A stretch of 20,398 nucleotides of DNA from MESE01 sp036675035 (GCA_036675035.1 JAKFFO010000081.1:1-20398), one strand, 5' to 3'; counted from the stretch's first letter, positions 7,706 through 14,494 are shown. A program made the numbers and translations. Notes: generated by a model not told the origin, from the letters alone.

Positions 7706-8445
7706 ACAACCCGGCTCGCAGCGAAATCCCGGAGGTGCCGCCCGATGCATCCCCAGAAGCCGGGGAACTGGTCGCACCGCTGCGCGCATCCGGTGCAGGC
7801 AAGTTTGATCCCGTGCGCTTGCATTACATCGAAGCGCTTGCCGAACGCGCGAGCGGGCACCAGGGGCGCACCAAAGAATTGCTTGACGCCAAACTGCGGC
7901 AAGCGCTGGCAGTGCTCAAAAAACGCTTCGATCTAGCACAATCCGATGCCGCGGATGCCGTCGTCCAGCGTGTGCAGCAATATCCGGCTGCAGCTGCCGA
8001 TCTGCACGGACTCCTTGATGCCGGCGACTTCAAGGGTGTGCAACGCCTGATCGCCCAGCTGAAAATCCGCGAACAATGTGCATCGTTGAGCGCACTGGTG
8101 CGCCAGCTCGAACCGCATTCTCCCGAACAGGTGGAAGCACCCCGGATGGAAAGTGCCGGACCACATCCCGAGCTGAAAACCATCAGGAATTTCAGAAACA
8201 CCTGGTCGAAACTGAGCGTCGACAAGCAAGTGGCGCAGGCGCTTGAACAAGCCCCAAGGAACGCCGGGCCGATCAATTCGCATATGCTGGTGCTGCGCTC
8301 ACTGGCGTTGATGCGCGAGGTTTCGCCGGACTATCTCAATCGCTTCATGACTTACGCAGACACCTTGCTTCGCCTCGATCAGGGCGAGCAGGAAAAGCCG
8401 GTCAGTCTCAAAAAGCCGCGGAGAGCGAAAACCGCAAAGAAATAG
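7702..8445 (+). CDS. DUF2894 family protein, last gene of the motor operon
   Basis: This is a 247-residue soluble protein recognised as DUF2894, a Burkholderiales family without known function. The N-terminus is proline-rich and probably disordered. A helical core starts at FDPVRLHYIEALAERA (35-50) and continues through LLDAKLRQALAVLKKRF (60-76). The middle contains a second variable linker (about 130-155). A C-terminal helical block includes FRNTWSKLSVDKQVAQAL and LMREVSPDYLNRFMTYAD, and the end is very basic (KKPRRAKTAKK), which could bind nucleic acid or acidic surfaces. There is no signal peptide. The four-base overlap with the OmpA-like gene ties its expression to the motor. It is the best candidate, with DUF3348, for an effector or regulator of the ion channel pair, but this is inference from position only. 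No clear terminator follows. Confidence 0.85.
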   Translation: MNNPARSEIPEVPPDASPEAGELVAPLRASGAGKFDPVRLHYIEALAERASGHQGRTKELLDAKLRQALAVLKKRFDLAQSDAADAVVQRVQQYPAAAADLHGLLDAGDFKGVQRLIAQLKIREQCASLSALVRQLEPHSPEQVEAPRMESAGPHPELKTIRNFRNTWSKLSVDKQVAQALEQAPRNAGPINSHMLVLRSLALMREVSPDYLNRFMTYADTLLRLDQGEQEKPVSLKKPRRAKTAKK

Positions 8446-8663
8446 CTTGCCGGTTTTACCGAATCCTTCCCGACACCGGTCCAGTTAAAGTCCAGTTAAG
8501 GGGCAGGGCAGCATACTTCGTTTAACGCGACCCTGATGCCTTTAATCTCACACCTTAAGCTCACAGGAATGATGAACAATATCCGGGCTCGTCAATCGAC
8601 GCCGCAAGGAAAGTGGCGCTGCCGTCAATCCGGAACGCGTGCCATGGCAAAACAATTGCCGGC
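8446..8663. other. Convergent intergenic region with 11-base direct repeat
   Basis: The region lies between the end of the motor operon and the end of the minus-strand VOC gene. GTCCAGTTAA occurs at 8479-8488 and again at 8490-8499, an 11-base period. No gene reads away from it, so a promoter function is not obvious and I see no good terminator stem. The repeat may be incidental. Confidence 0.4.
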
Positions 8664-9347
8664 TCAACCCGACACCGCCCGCCCGGTTAACGAGGCTCTT
8701 TCCGACAATTCGATCCACAGTCCATCCGGTGATACGACAAAGGAAACGCGAGCGGTGGTTCCCATGGTCGCTGGCGGGCGCCCCTCTCGCGCACCCGCCG
8801 TCAGGGCTGCGGCGTGGGCGTCGTCACATCGGACGACCTGCAGCGTCAGGTAGCGCATGCCAAGCGCTATAAAATCGCCAGGAGCGCAAGTTTGCTCGGC
8901 GCGCTCCAGAAAAATCAGCGATTCACCGCAACGCAGAACACCCTCTTGCACTCGCTCCAACCCAAGCGCATTCACAAAGAATTCACTTGAGACGGATACA
9001 TTCTTGACCGGCAAATACACCGCGATGGACGTGATGCCTTGGTGGCCGGACGGCACCAGCGAAATCACGTTTCCGTCAGGATCGACGTAGGCAGCTGGCT
9101 GCATGCTCTGAGGTGCCGCAATGGCAAGCCTGGAAATCGGTTGTGGCGCATGCCTTGGAAGCGGGGAGCGGGAATCGTTGACTTTGATAATTGCGCCGTG
9201 CGCCGTAAAGCGATGCTGCAGCACGCCTCCGCCAAGCTTCAATGTGTGGTCAAACTGCAGTCCAGCCACGTCCGACCAAAAAGCCAGCTGCTCATCCTTC
9301 TTGTTTGTAAACAGCCCGACATCCAGATTCGGCTTGGCAAAATCCAT
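8664..9347 (-). CDS. VOC superfamily (glyoxalase/dioxygenase-like) protein, two modules
   Basis: This is a 227-residue protein of the vicinal oxygen chelate fold. The start at 9347 (MDFAKPNLDVGLFTNKKDE) is preferred to 9413 because GGAGAG lies eight bases upstream and because the fold begins there. The two modules are visible: residues 6-100 (LDVGLFT, AFWSDVAGLQFDHTL, YVDPDGNVISLV) and 105-217 (GITSIAVYLPVKNVSVSSEFFVNALGL, then VVSPDGLWIELSE). Family members are metal-dependent lyases, isomerases or ring-cleaving dioxygenases, or antibiotic-binding proteins. The metal ligands cannot be assigned safely; His50 and Glu213 are candidates. It is transcribed alone from a promoter whose spacer holds a palindromic repeat, suggesting control by a dedicated repressor. 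The real substrate is unknown. Confidence 0.85.
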   Translation of the reverse strand: MDFAKPNLDVGLFTNKKDEQLAFWSDVAGLQFDHTLKLGGGVLQHRFTAHGAIIKVNDSRSPLPRHAPQPISRLAIAAPQSMQPAAYVDPDGNVISLVPSGHQGITSIAVYLPVKNVSVSSEFFVNALGLERVQEGVLRCGESLIFLERAEQTCAPGDFIALGMRYLTLQVVRCDDAHAAALTAGAREGRPPATMGTTARVSFVVSPDGLWIELSERASLTGRAVSG

Positions 9348-9422
9348 GTTGCTCTCTCCAATGGGGCTTGCAGGTAAGGCACGTTTAGTTGCACGGCGGT
9401 CCCTGCAAGACATGAAACCGAA

Positions 9423-9452
9423 ATCATACTTAAGAAATACTTAAGGAGTCTG
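9423..9452 (-). promoter_or_regulatory. Promoter with operator-like repeat upstream of the VOC gene
   Basis: On the minus strand, CAGACT (9452-9447) and TATGAT (9428-9423) form a -35/-10 pair with an 18-base spacer. The spacer is almost filled by CTTAAG-TATTT-CTTAAG, two copies of a 6-base palindrome whose centres are 11 bases apart, so it is both an inverted and a direct repeat. Such placement is typical of a repressor operator. The leader to the VOC start would be about 70 bases. No regulator gene lies directly beside it. Confidence 0.5.
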
Positions 9453-9463
9453 GGCAGTACAAA

Positions 9464-9485
9464 TTTTTAATGCGACCCTGGTCGC
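9464..9485 (-). terminator. Palindrome after the exported CMD-family gene
   Basis: GCGACC (9472-9477) and GGTCGC (9480-9485) form a near-perfect palindrome. Read on the minus strand it is followed by ATTAAAAATTT, a weak U-containing tail. It lies 18 bases past the stop of the minus-strand gene ending at 9503, so a terminator is the simplest reading. The tight two-base centre means the real loop must open part of the stem. Confidence 0.45.
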
Positions 9486-9502
9486 TTTTAATTGCAAGGT
9501 CT

Positions 9503-9964
9503 TTACTTGCTCCTATCCTGACGCCGCTCCTGAAACAGCTGGGACAGAACCTGAGAAGCGGCAATGGCGCGCGGGAAGCCTGCCGCCACGGTGATCAGGT
9601 AGATGATTTCCGTCAGCTCATCCTCGGACACGCCGATGTTCAACGCATAGCCGGCATGCACCCGCATCACGCCGGTTTCGCCCAACGCTGCCATCGCCGC
9701 CACGGCAGCGAGCTGGCGGGTACGGTCGTCCAGGCCAGGCCGGCTCCAGACGGCGCCCAGCGCATAAGCTTCAGTGGCCTCCGCCAGGAAAGGAAACTCG
9801 CGCCGCATCGCTTCGAGCGTGGGCTGGTCCTTGCCGTTGTTCAGTTTGCGGATGACGTCGGCGCCGCGCTCACTGCGCTCTTCGGTGGTCGACGCCTGGA
9901 CCAGTACAGGAAGAAATGTGACGGCCAGCACCAGGGCGGCCAGGTTTGATTGAAATCGGTTCAT
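9503..9964 (-). CDS. Exported carboxymuconolactone decarboxylase (CMD) family protein
   Basis: This is a 153-residue protein with a signal peptide (MNRFQSN, hydrophobic LAALVLAVTFLPVLV, cut near VQA-S) followed by a CMD fold. The core shows WSRPGLDDRTRQLAAVAAMAAL (73-94), an alpha-helical H103 in RVHAGYALNIGVSEDELTEI (101-120) and AAGFPRAIAASQVL (127-140), all matching the gamma-carboxymuconolactone decarboxylase family pattern. It lacks the CxxC pair of AhpD-type peroxidase partners. AGGGGA seven bases upstream supports the start. Only 35 bases separate it from the SDR gene before it, so the two are likely cotranscribed from the promoter facing the AraC gene. Export is unusual for a classical protocatechuate-pathway decarboxylase, so a different, envelope-located role is likely. 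Genes of this type often accompany SDR and AraC genes. Confidence 0.85.
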   Translation of the reverse strand: MNRFQSNLAALVLAVTFLPVLVQASTTEERSERGADVIRKLNNGKDQPTLEAMRREFPFLAEATEAYALGAVWSRPGLDDRTRQLAAVAAMAALGETGVMRVHAGYALNIGVSEDELTEIIYLITVAAGFPRAIAASQVLSQLFQERRQDRSK

Positions 9965-9999
9965 GATGTATTCCCCTGGATTGGAAGGAAGGCAGGCAG

Positions 10000-10734
10000 T
10001 TATTGGCCCGCGGTCGGACGTACTACGATTTCACTTGTGTCCACGTCGGCAGGCTGGTTGATTGCATGCGCGATGGCGGCAGCGATGGCCTCGGGCTTGA
10101 GTGCGATCTGACGGAAGCTTTCCATTGCCTCGGCTGCGGCCGGGTCGGTAATGGTATTGGCAAGTTCTGATTCGGCCACGCCAGGGTAAACGCATGTCAC
10201 GCGCAGCTTGTCGTTTTCCTGGCGCAGGCCATCCGATATGGCACGCACCGCATACTTGGTGGCGCAATACACGGCCGCCGTCGGCACCACACTGAGTCCG
10301 CCAATCGACGAGATGTTGATGATCTGCCCATTGCCTTGACGCTGCATCGCCGGCAGCACCGCGGCAATACCGTGAAGCACGCCGCGTATGTTGACGTCTA
10401 TCATGGCGTCCCACTCGTCCAGCTTGAGGGAAGCCATGGGCGAAAGCGGCATGATGCCGGCATTGTTGACCATGACATCGATACGCCCGTGCGTTCGCAG
10501 GGCGAAATCAGCGAAGGCCTGCACGTCTTCGCGTCGGGTGACGTCCAGGGCGCGATACTCCACCTGGGCGCCTTCGACACGCAGGGCGTCGGCCAGCGCC
10601 TTTAACCTTGCGCTGCGCCGGGCGCCGATCACCATGTGGTGTCCCTGACGGGCCAGTAATGCGACAGTCGCTTCGCCGATGCCGCTACTGGCGCCGGTGA
10701 CGAGAATAACTTTTGCTTGCTGGGATTGAGGCAT
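10000..10734 (-). CDS. SDR family NAD(P)-dependent oxidoreductase
   Basis: This is a 244-residue classical short-chain dehydrogenase/reductase. The start at 10734 (MPQSQQAKVILVTG) is preferred to 10779 because AAGGAG precedes it by eight bases. Motifs in order: TGASSGIG cofactor loop (13-20), NNAG (90-93), structural Asn115, and the catalytic triad Ser143, Tyr156, Lys160 in YCATK. ARR at 38-40 after the second strand suggests NADP(H) preference. PGV followed by SELANT lies in the substrate loop. The substrate is unknown. The enzyme is cytosolic, first in a two-gene unit with the exported CMD protein, and divergent from an AraC regulator that is the obvious candidate to control it. Closest in style to the YdfG/serine dehydrogenase-like group, but I would not name it further. 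Confidence 0.93.
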   Translation of the reverse strand: MPQSQQAKVILVTGASSGIGEATVALLARQGHHMVIGARRSARLKALADALRVEGAQVEYRALDVTRREDVQAFADFALRTHGRIDVMVNNAGIMPLSPMASLKLDEWDAMIDVNIRGVLHGIAAVLPAMQRQGNGQIINISSIGGLSVVPTAAVYCATKYAVRAISDGLRQENDKLRVTCVYPGVAESELANTITDPAAAEAMESFRQIALKPEAIAAAIAHAINQPADVDTSEIVVRPTAGQ

Positions 10735-10955
10735 TGCAATATCTCCTTGATGAATGGAAGACGGAGTTCGTGGAGGCAACCGACGTGCTGCCGCATTGTT
10801 TCCGTCATGGGAGCCATCCTAGGAGCGATTGGCACAGGCGCGAAGGCCTATTCTTCTGCAATGCTTGCCTAAAAATCTCGCGTGCCAACACAACGACGAG
10901 GCATTCTGCTACTTTCTAGCCTATTACTCATTCCGATTCCGACTAACGCATATCC
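10735..10955. promoter_or_regulatory. Divergent control region between SDR and AraC genes
   Basis: The spacer must contain promoters for both directions. On the minus strand TTCGCG (10844-10839) and TAGGAT (10821-10816) are 17 bases apart. The poor -35 would fit activator dependence. GCCTATT occurs at 10846-10852 and again at 10919-10925 in the same orientation, 73 bases apart, near seven helical turns, and could be AraC-type half sites. All of this is by-eye matching. Confidence 0.3.
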
Positions 10956-11900
10956 ATGGATCAGAGCACTTTGACCCGCACACCGCAGCAAGCGCGCATG
11001 ATCGAACTGCTGAAGCAGTTGGCACCCGATGAGGGCTATACCCAGTCGCTGCTGGAAGGGGTGACCCTCATGCGGTCGAACCAGCCGCTGGAGTGTACGC
11101 AGGCACTTTACGAGCCGAGCATCGTCATCGTGGTCCAGGGCCGGAAGCGCGGTTTCCACGGCGGGAAAATCTACCTGTACGACGCCCAACATTATCTGGT
11201 TCTGTCCGTGCCGCTGCCCTTCGGCATCGAAACCGAAGCCAGCGTCACGGAGCCTTTGCTGGGGCTGGCACTGCGTATCGAACCGATCATGACGGCCGAA
11301 CTCGCGACAAGCGTTGACGAGGATTCGCTGCATCTCGGCGCCAGGCCGGCCACGATGTATGCCACGCGCATCGACAGCAAGCTTGAGGATGCGACGCTGC
11401 GCCTGCTCGAAGCCTTGAGTTCGCCCACCGAAGCACGCTTGCTGGGGCCGTCCATCTTTCGTGAAATCACGTATCGCGTCCTGATGGGAGAGCAGGGCGG
11501 AGGCTTGCGCGCAGCGCTGCAGCAAGGCAGCAACTTCGGCAGGATCGCCAAGGTTCTGCGCCGCATTCATACCCATTACGACAGCAACCTGGATGTCGCT
11601 ACCATGGCGAGGGAAGCCAACCTGAGCGTACCGGCGTTCCATGTTCAGTTCAAGGCGGTGACTGCCACTTCGCCGATTCAGTACATCAAGGCAATACGCC
11701 TGCACCAGGCGCGGCTGATGATGATCCGCAAGGGTGTGGGCGCTGCCAAGGCCTCCGAGCAGGTAGGTTACGAAAGCCCTTCGCAGTTCAGTCGCGAGTT
11801 CAAGCGCCTCTTCGGCCGCAGTCCGACCGAAGAAGTTCGCGCCTTGCAGGCGCTGTTGTCGCTAGCCCCGCCGGTGACGAATTCCGTATTGGCCTCGTGA
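10956..11900 (+). CDS. AraC family transcriptional regulator
   Basis: This is a 314-residue regulator. The N-terminal half (about 20-190) has the cupin-like ligand domain of the AraC_N type (QALYEPSIVIVVQGRKRGF, then YDAQHYLVLSVPLPFGIETEAS), as in YqhC-like proteins that sense aldehydes or other small molecules. The C-terminal 100 residues hold the double helix-turn-helix: LDVATMAREANLSVPAFHVQF, then IQYIKAIRLHQARLMM and the second unit AASEQVGYESPSQFSREFKRLFG-like (ASEQVGYESPSQFSREFKR), followed by the family's SP. It is divergent from the SDR/CMD pair and probably activates it in response to a ligand, as is common for this arrangement. It ends 115 bases before the TetR gene on the same strand. 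Family is certain; the ligand is unknown. Confidence 0.95.
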   Translation: MDQSTLTRTPQQARMIELLKQLAPDEGYTQSLLEGVTLMRSNQPLECTQALYEPSIVIVVQGRKRGFHGGKIYLYDAQHYLVLSVPLPFGIETEASVTEPLLGLALRIEPIMTAELATSVDEDSLHLGARPATMYATRIDSKLEDATLRLLEALSSPTEARLLGPSIFREITYRVLMGEQGGGLRAALQQGSNFGRIAKVLRRIHTHYDSNLDVATMAREANLSVPAFHVQFKAVTATSPIQYIKAIRLHQARLMMIRKGVGAAKASEQVGYESPSQFSREFKRLFGRSPTEEVRALQALLSLAPPVTNSVLAS

Positions 11901-12015
11901 GCGGAAGGCAGGGCTTGAAGTGAACGGGAATCTCGATCAAAGGAATCAATGGTTTCCATCGAATGAAACGGCATGTCCTGATAATATTCAGATAACTGGA
12001 CTTCCGATACGCGCC

Positions 12016-12669
12016 ATGCCCTACAGTACCGATCACAAGAAACGCACACGCCAAAGAATTCTGGAAAGTGCCCATCGCCTGTTTTCCTCGAAAGGCTTTG
12101 AGGCGACATCGATCGAAACAATCATGCATGACTGCAAGCTGACACGCGGCGGTTTCTACGCGCATTTTCGCAGCAAGGCCCAGCTATATCATGAAGCGAT
12201 GGGCAGCACAGCCCCGCGGCGTTCGTTCTCTTCTCTGGCGATTAATGAGATGTCCGCCCGGTGGCTGGATGCGATGCTTGCATCATGCCTGCGCCCGGCG
12301 CAATCGGGTGATGGCGGAGGATCCCATTGGGCCTTCCTCGCCACCGACGCGGTCAGCAAGCAGCCTGAGGTTAGAACGGCCTATGCGCAAGCGTTCAAGG
12401 TCATGAGCCAACGCCTGTGCCAGGAGTTGGAGCAGTCCTCGCATGGCGACCGGGCCGCGTTGGTCCTGATGGCGCTGGCCGTCGGCGCACTTGCGGTCGC
12501 AATGACGGTGGACGATACAGGGTTGCGGAGCAGCCTTGTCAGCGCGTGCCGCGAACATGCAAAGGCCTTGTTCGAAAGCGCGGACAAGCGTGACCGGCTC
12601 GACTTTTTCTGGACTGCGGAAGCACGTGACGGCGCTCATGCCATTCCCGCCCGCCCCCGTGTTCACTGA
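12016..12669 (+). CDS. TetR/AcrR family transcriptional regulator
   Basis: This is a 217-residue one-component repressor. The start at 12016 (MPYSTDHKKRTRQRILESAH) is chosen over the GTG at 11920 because the family always begins a few residues before the first helix. A TGATAAT-like -10 near 11978-11984 also lies upstream of 12016. The DNA-binding domain is clear: RILESAHRLFSSKGFEATSIETIMHDCKLT, then RGGFYAHFRSKAQLYHEAM. The C-terminal ligand domain is ordinary in length with LVLMALAVGALAVAMT as a core helix, and its ligand is unknown. It lies between an AraC gene and an alpha/beta hydrolase on the same strand. The hydrolase has a palindrome at its promoter, a plausible target, though the repeat cluster between them makes cotranscription unlikely. 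Confidence 0.92.
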   Translation: MPYSTDHKKRTRQRILESAHRLFSSKGFEATSIETIMHDCKLTRGGFYAHFRSKAQLYHEAMGSTAPRRSFSSLAINEMSARWLDAMLASCLRPAQSGDGGGSHWAFLATDAVSKQPEVRTAYAQAFKVMSQRLCQELEQSSHGDRAALVLMALAVGALAVAMTVDDTGLRSSLVSACREHAKALFESADKRDRLDFFWTAEARDGAHAIPARPRVH

Positions 12670-13144
12670 AATGTGTGAGAGTAAAGGCACGCGCTGTTCG
12701 CCAACGTTTCTTTGCCGGGACTTGCGCAGACGAGCTAGAAACTGCCGCAATCAAGCGTCGTGCCGAAGCTGATTTCGGTAGCTGGAAGTCCGTTCGTCTC
12801 GAGAGGCCCGCAGGATGCATCGAAGTCCGTTCTGAGCTTGTCGAAGAGGAGGTAGCCCGCAGGGCGTATCGAAGGAACTCCAGGCACTACTAATCCTTCG
12901 ATACGCTCCCTTCGATACGCTTCGCTACTCAGGATGAACGGATCTGTCCAGAACGAACAACGGACCTGCTCAGTACGAACGATTCCTTGCATCGATGCGA
13001 ACTAAACATCGCGATTTGCGTGATCGCTGTTTATTTCCTATCCCGCATCCTGACACGATAACTCTTCACGCATTCATTCCATACTGCTTCCAAGTGCCGC
13101 GACCGCACCGAGGCACATGTCATCTCCGGTTACTTCCGGCCAAT
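12670..13144. other. Intergenic region holding a REP-like repeat cluster
   Basis: About 630 bases separate the TetR gene from the hydrolase start. No convincing gene is present: short open frames here overlap the palindromic repeats and have no ribosome binding site or domain. The notable content is the repeat cluster at 12825-12949 and, further on, the operator-like palindrome at 13145-13162. The stretch 12966-13144 shows nothing I can name. Confidence 0.5.
12825..12949. repeat. REP-like palindromic repeat cluster
   Basis: GCGTATCGAAGGA (12864-12876) and TCCTTCGATACGC (12894-12906) form a perfect 13 bp inverted repeat with a 17-base loop. CCTTCGATACGCT is then repeated in tandem (12895-12907 and 12909-12921). 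An outer pair shares the core TCCGTTC..TGAG....CGAAG: 12826-12846 in one orientation and about 12917-12942 in the other (CTTCGCTACTCAGGATGAACGG). The motif of CTGAGCTTGTCGAAG with GAACG flanks is a widespread intergenic repeat type in proteobacteria, usually spread by RAYT transposases. No transposase gene is in the window. Confidence 0.75.
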
Positions 13145-13180
13145 ATATGTTCTTGAACATATTCTCAATCCGAATAGCAT
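13145..13180 (+). promoter_or_regulatory. Candidate promoter and 18-base palindromic operator for the hydrolase
   Basis: ATATGTTC-TT-GAACATAT (13145-13162) is a perfect 8 bp inverted repeat around two bases. TTGAAC (13153-13158) inside its right half can serve as a -35, with TAGCAT (13175-13180) as a -10 after a 16-base spacer. A dimeric repressor such as the TetR protein encoded upstream would block this promoter. A leader of about 115 bases would precede the hydrolase start. Confidence 0.45.
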
Positions 13181-13300
13181 TGCCTTGAAGGCGACATTGC
13201 CGCTGTCCGGCATCATATGTCGACACCCGTGTCGATTCAATTCCACCGAGATTGCACTTGCGAGCCCATCACAATACCAACGCCAAGGGGTAACAACATC

Positions 13301-14173
13301 ATGTCCGTCGAAAAAATCGCCAAAGCGCTTGTCGCTATTTTGCCCGCTCCGTATGCAGTTCGCGTCGTCAGTGCACTGGCAACCAGAACCCAAAGACCTC
13401 CGGTCACGCCGGAGCAGCAGCAGGCGCTGGCGCAAGCGGTGCGACTGCGCTATGGCAACCAGGATCGGAATGTCGCATGGTCGTGGGGAACCGGGCCGCT
13501 AGTCATTCTGGTGCACGGATGGAACGGCCGTGCAGCGCAGCTCGCACCATTGGCAGCGAATATTTCCAAATCGGGTTTTCGTTGCGTGGCCATTGAAGTC
13601 ACCGGCCACGGAAGCTCGGCTGGGGCGCGCACTGCATGGGCGTGCTTTATCGACGACATCGCTGCGCTGACCCAGTCGCTGGGGCAGCAGGTGCATGCTT
13701 ATGTTGCTCACTCGGCGGGCGGACTCGCCACGATGGCGGCGCGCCGTCTCAAGGGCATCCACGCCAATCGATACGTCTGCATTTGCGCTCCTTCACATCC
13801 TTATCCGCCGATCAACGTCATCCGAAGGCGGCTCAACCCGCGGCAAAGCGTGATCGATAGCTACCGGCAGTACATCGCGAAACAATTCAATTCCGATTGG
13901 GACACCTTGAAGAGCGGCACGGCATATGCCGACGCCGGACCGGAGACGTTACTGTTCTACGATGAAGGCGATCGATTCGTGGACCATCATGATGGCACTC
14001 AGATCGCCGGCTGGTGTCCGGGGTCGCACCTGATCAAGACGACCGGTTACGGTCATTCGAAAGTCCTCGCATCACCGGAATTGCTGCAAAGCGTAACGGA
14101 GTTCTTGAACGAGGAGATTGTGCGTTCGATGCCGCATGCCGGGCAGTACAGCGTGACGGAGATAGGGAGATAG
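13301..14173 (+). CDS. Alpha/beta hydrolase
   Basis: This is a 290-residue serine hydrolase. The start at 13301 (MSVEKIAKALVAILP) is preferred to 13217 because AAGGGG lies about ten bases upstream and the earlier residues look non-conserved. Motifs: LVILVHGWNG (67-76) forming the oxyanion region, VTGHGSS (100-106), the nucleophile elbow AHSAGG with Ser138 (Ala in place of the first Gly), an acidic residue in YDEGDRFVDH (Asp224 or Asp228) and His252 in GYGHSKVLASPEL. There is no clear signal peptide, so it is probably cytosolic or peripheral. Substrate (esters, lactones or acyl-thioesters) cannot be deduced. The palindrome at its promoter suggests single-repressor control. It stands alone between a repeat cluster and two convergent small genes. 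Confidence 0.92.
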   Translation: MSVEKIAKALVAILPAPYAVRVVSALATRTQRPPVTPEQQQALAQAVRLRYGNQDRNVAWSWGTGPLVILVHGWNGRAAQLAPLAANISKSGFRCVAIEVTGHGSSAGARTAWACFIDDIAALTQSLGQQVHAYVAHSAGGLATMAARRLKGIHANRYVCICAPSHPYPPINVIRRRLNPRQSVIDSYRQYIAKQFNSDWDTLKSGTAYADAGPETLLFYDEGDRFVDHHDGTQIAGWCPGSHLIKTTGYGHSKVLASPELLQSVTEFLNEEIVRSMPHAGQYSVTEIGR

Positions 14174-14247
14174 GCAGCCAATTTGTGGACCTCGACTGCT
14201 CCCTGAGCGCGCCGGTCGCCGCGCTTGCTCAATGCCCTCGACCGTTG

Positions 14248-14478
14248 CTAGGGCAAACGCTTGAGTCTTTGACCGTAGACGCCCCAGACGCAGTCGACGC
14301 CGTCGACCGTGCCGCAAAGCGCCCAGCCGTTGCCGATCTTTTTTGCGACGACTTCGCTGCCGATTTCAATTGCCAGCTTTTCCGCCCATTGTTTTGCCGA
14401 CCCCTGGCCTTTGAACAACTCGTTTCCATCGACAACTACGGTCGCGTCGAATACCGGAACGGCGAATACTGTGTTCAT
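14248..14478 (-). CDS. Small protein of unknown function
   Basis: This is a 76-residue protein I do not recognise (MNTVFAVPVFDATVVVDGNE at the start). It reads as a compact soluble domain: beta-rich start, a helix AKQWAEKLAIEIGSEVVAKK, then IGNGWALCGTVDGVDCVWGVY with two cysteines, and a basic end. There is no signal peptide. It lies 16 bases after the adhesin-like gene on the same strand, so the two are probably one transcript. No strong Shine-Dalgarno sequence is visible. Support for it being real is the protein-like composition and position. An alternative start in another frame overlaps it but looks unlike a protein. Confidence 0.55.
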   Translation of the reverse strand: MNTVFAVPVFDATVVVDGNELFKGQGSAKQWAEKLAIEIGSEVVAKKIGNGWALCGTVDGVDCVWGVYGQRLKRLP

Positions 14479-14494
14479 TGAAGATTTTTCATTG

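Noticed and set aside
4129..8445. Calling the operon a true Zorya anti-phage system
   Set aside because: Only the ZorA/ZorB-like pair is present; no ZorC, ZorD helicase/nuclease or ZorE HNH nuclease is in the window, so only a ZorAB-like motor is claimed.
4129..8445. Flagellar motor MotAB
   Set aside because: No flagellar genes are nearby, and the MotA-like subunit has DUF802 repeats and a giant tail unlike flagellar MotA.
8479..8499. Tandem GTCCAGTTAA as an 11-base-period regulator site
   Set aside because: It lies between convergent gene ends with no promoter to control; more likely incidental.
10869..11705. Minus-strand open frame of 278 codons opposite the AraC gene
   Set aside because: The plus-strand AraC protein is unambiguous; the antisense product has no recognisable family.
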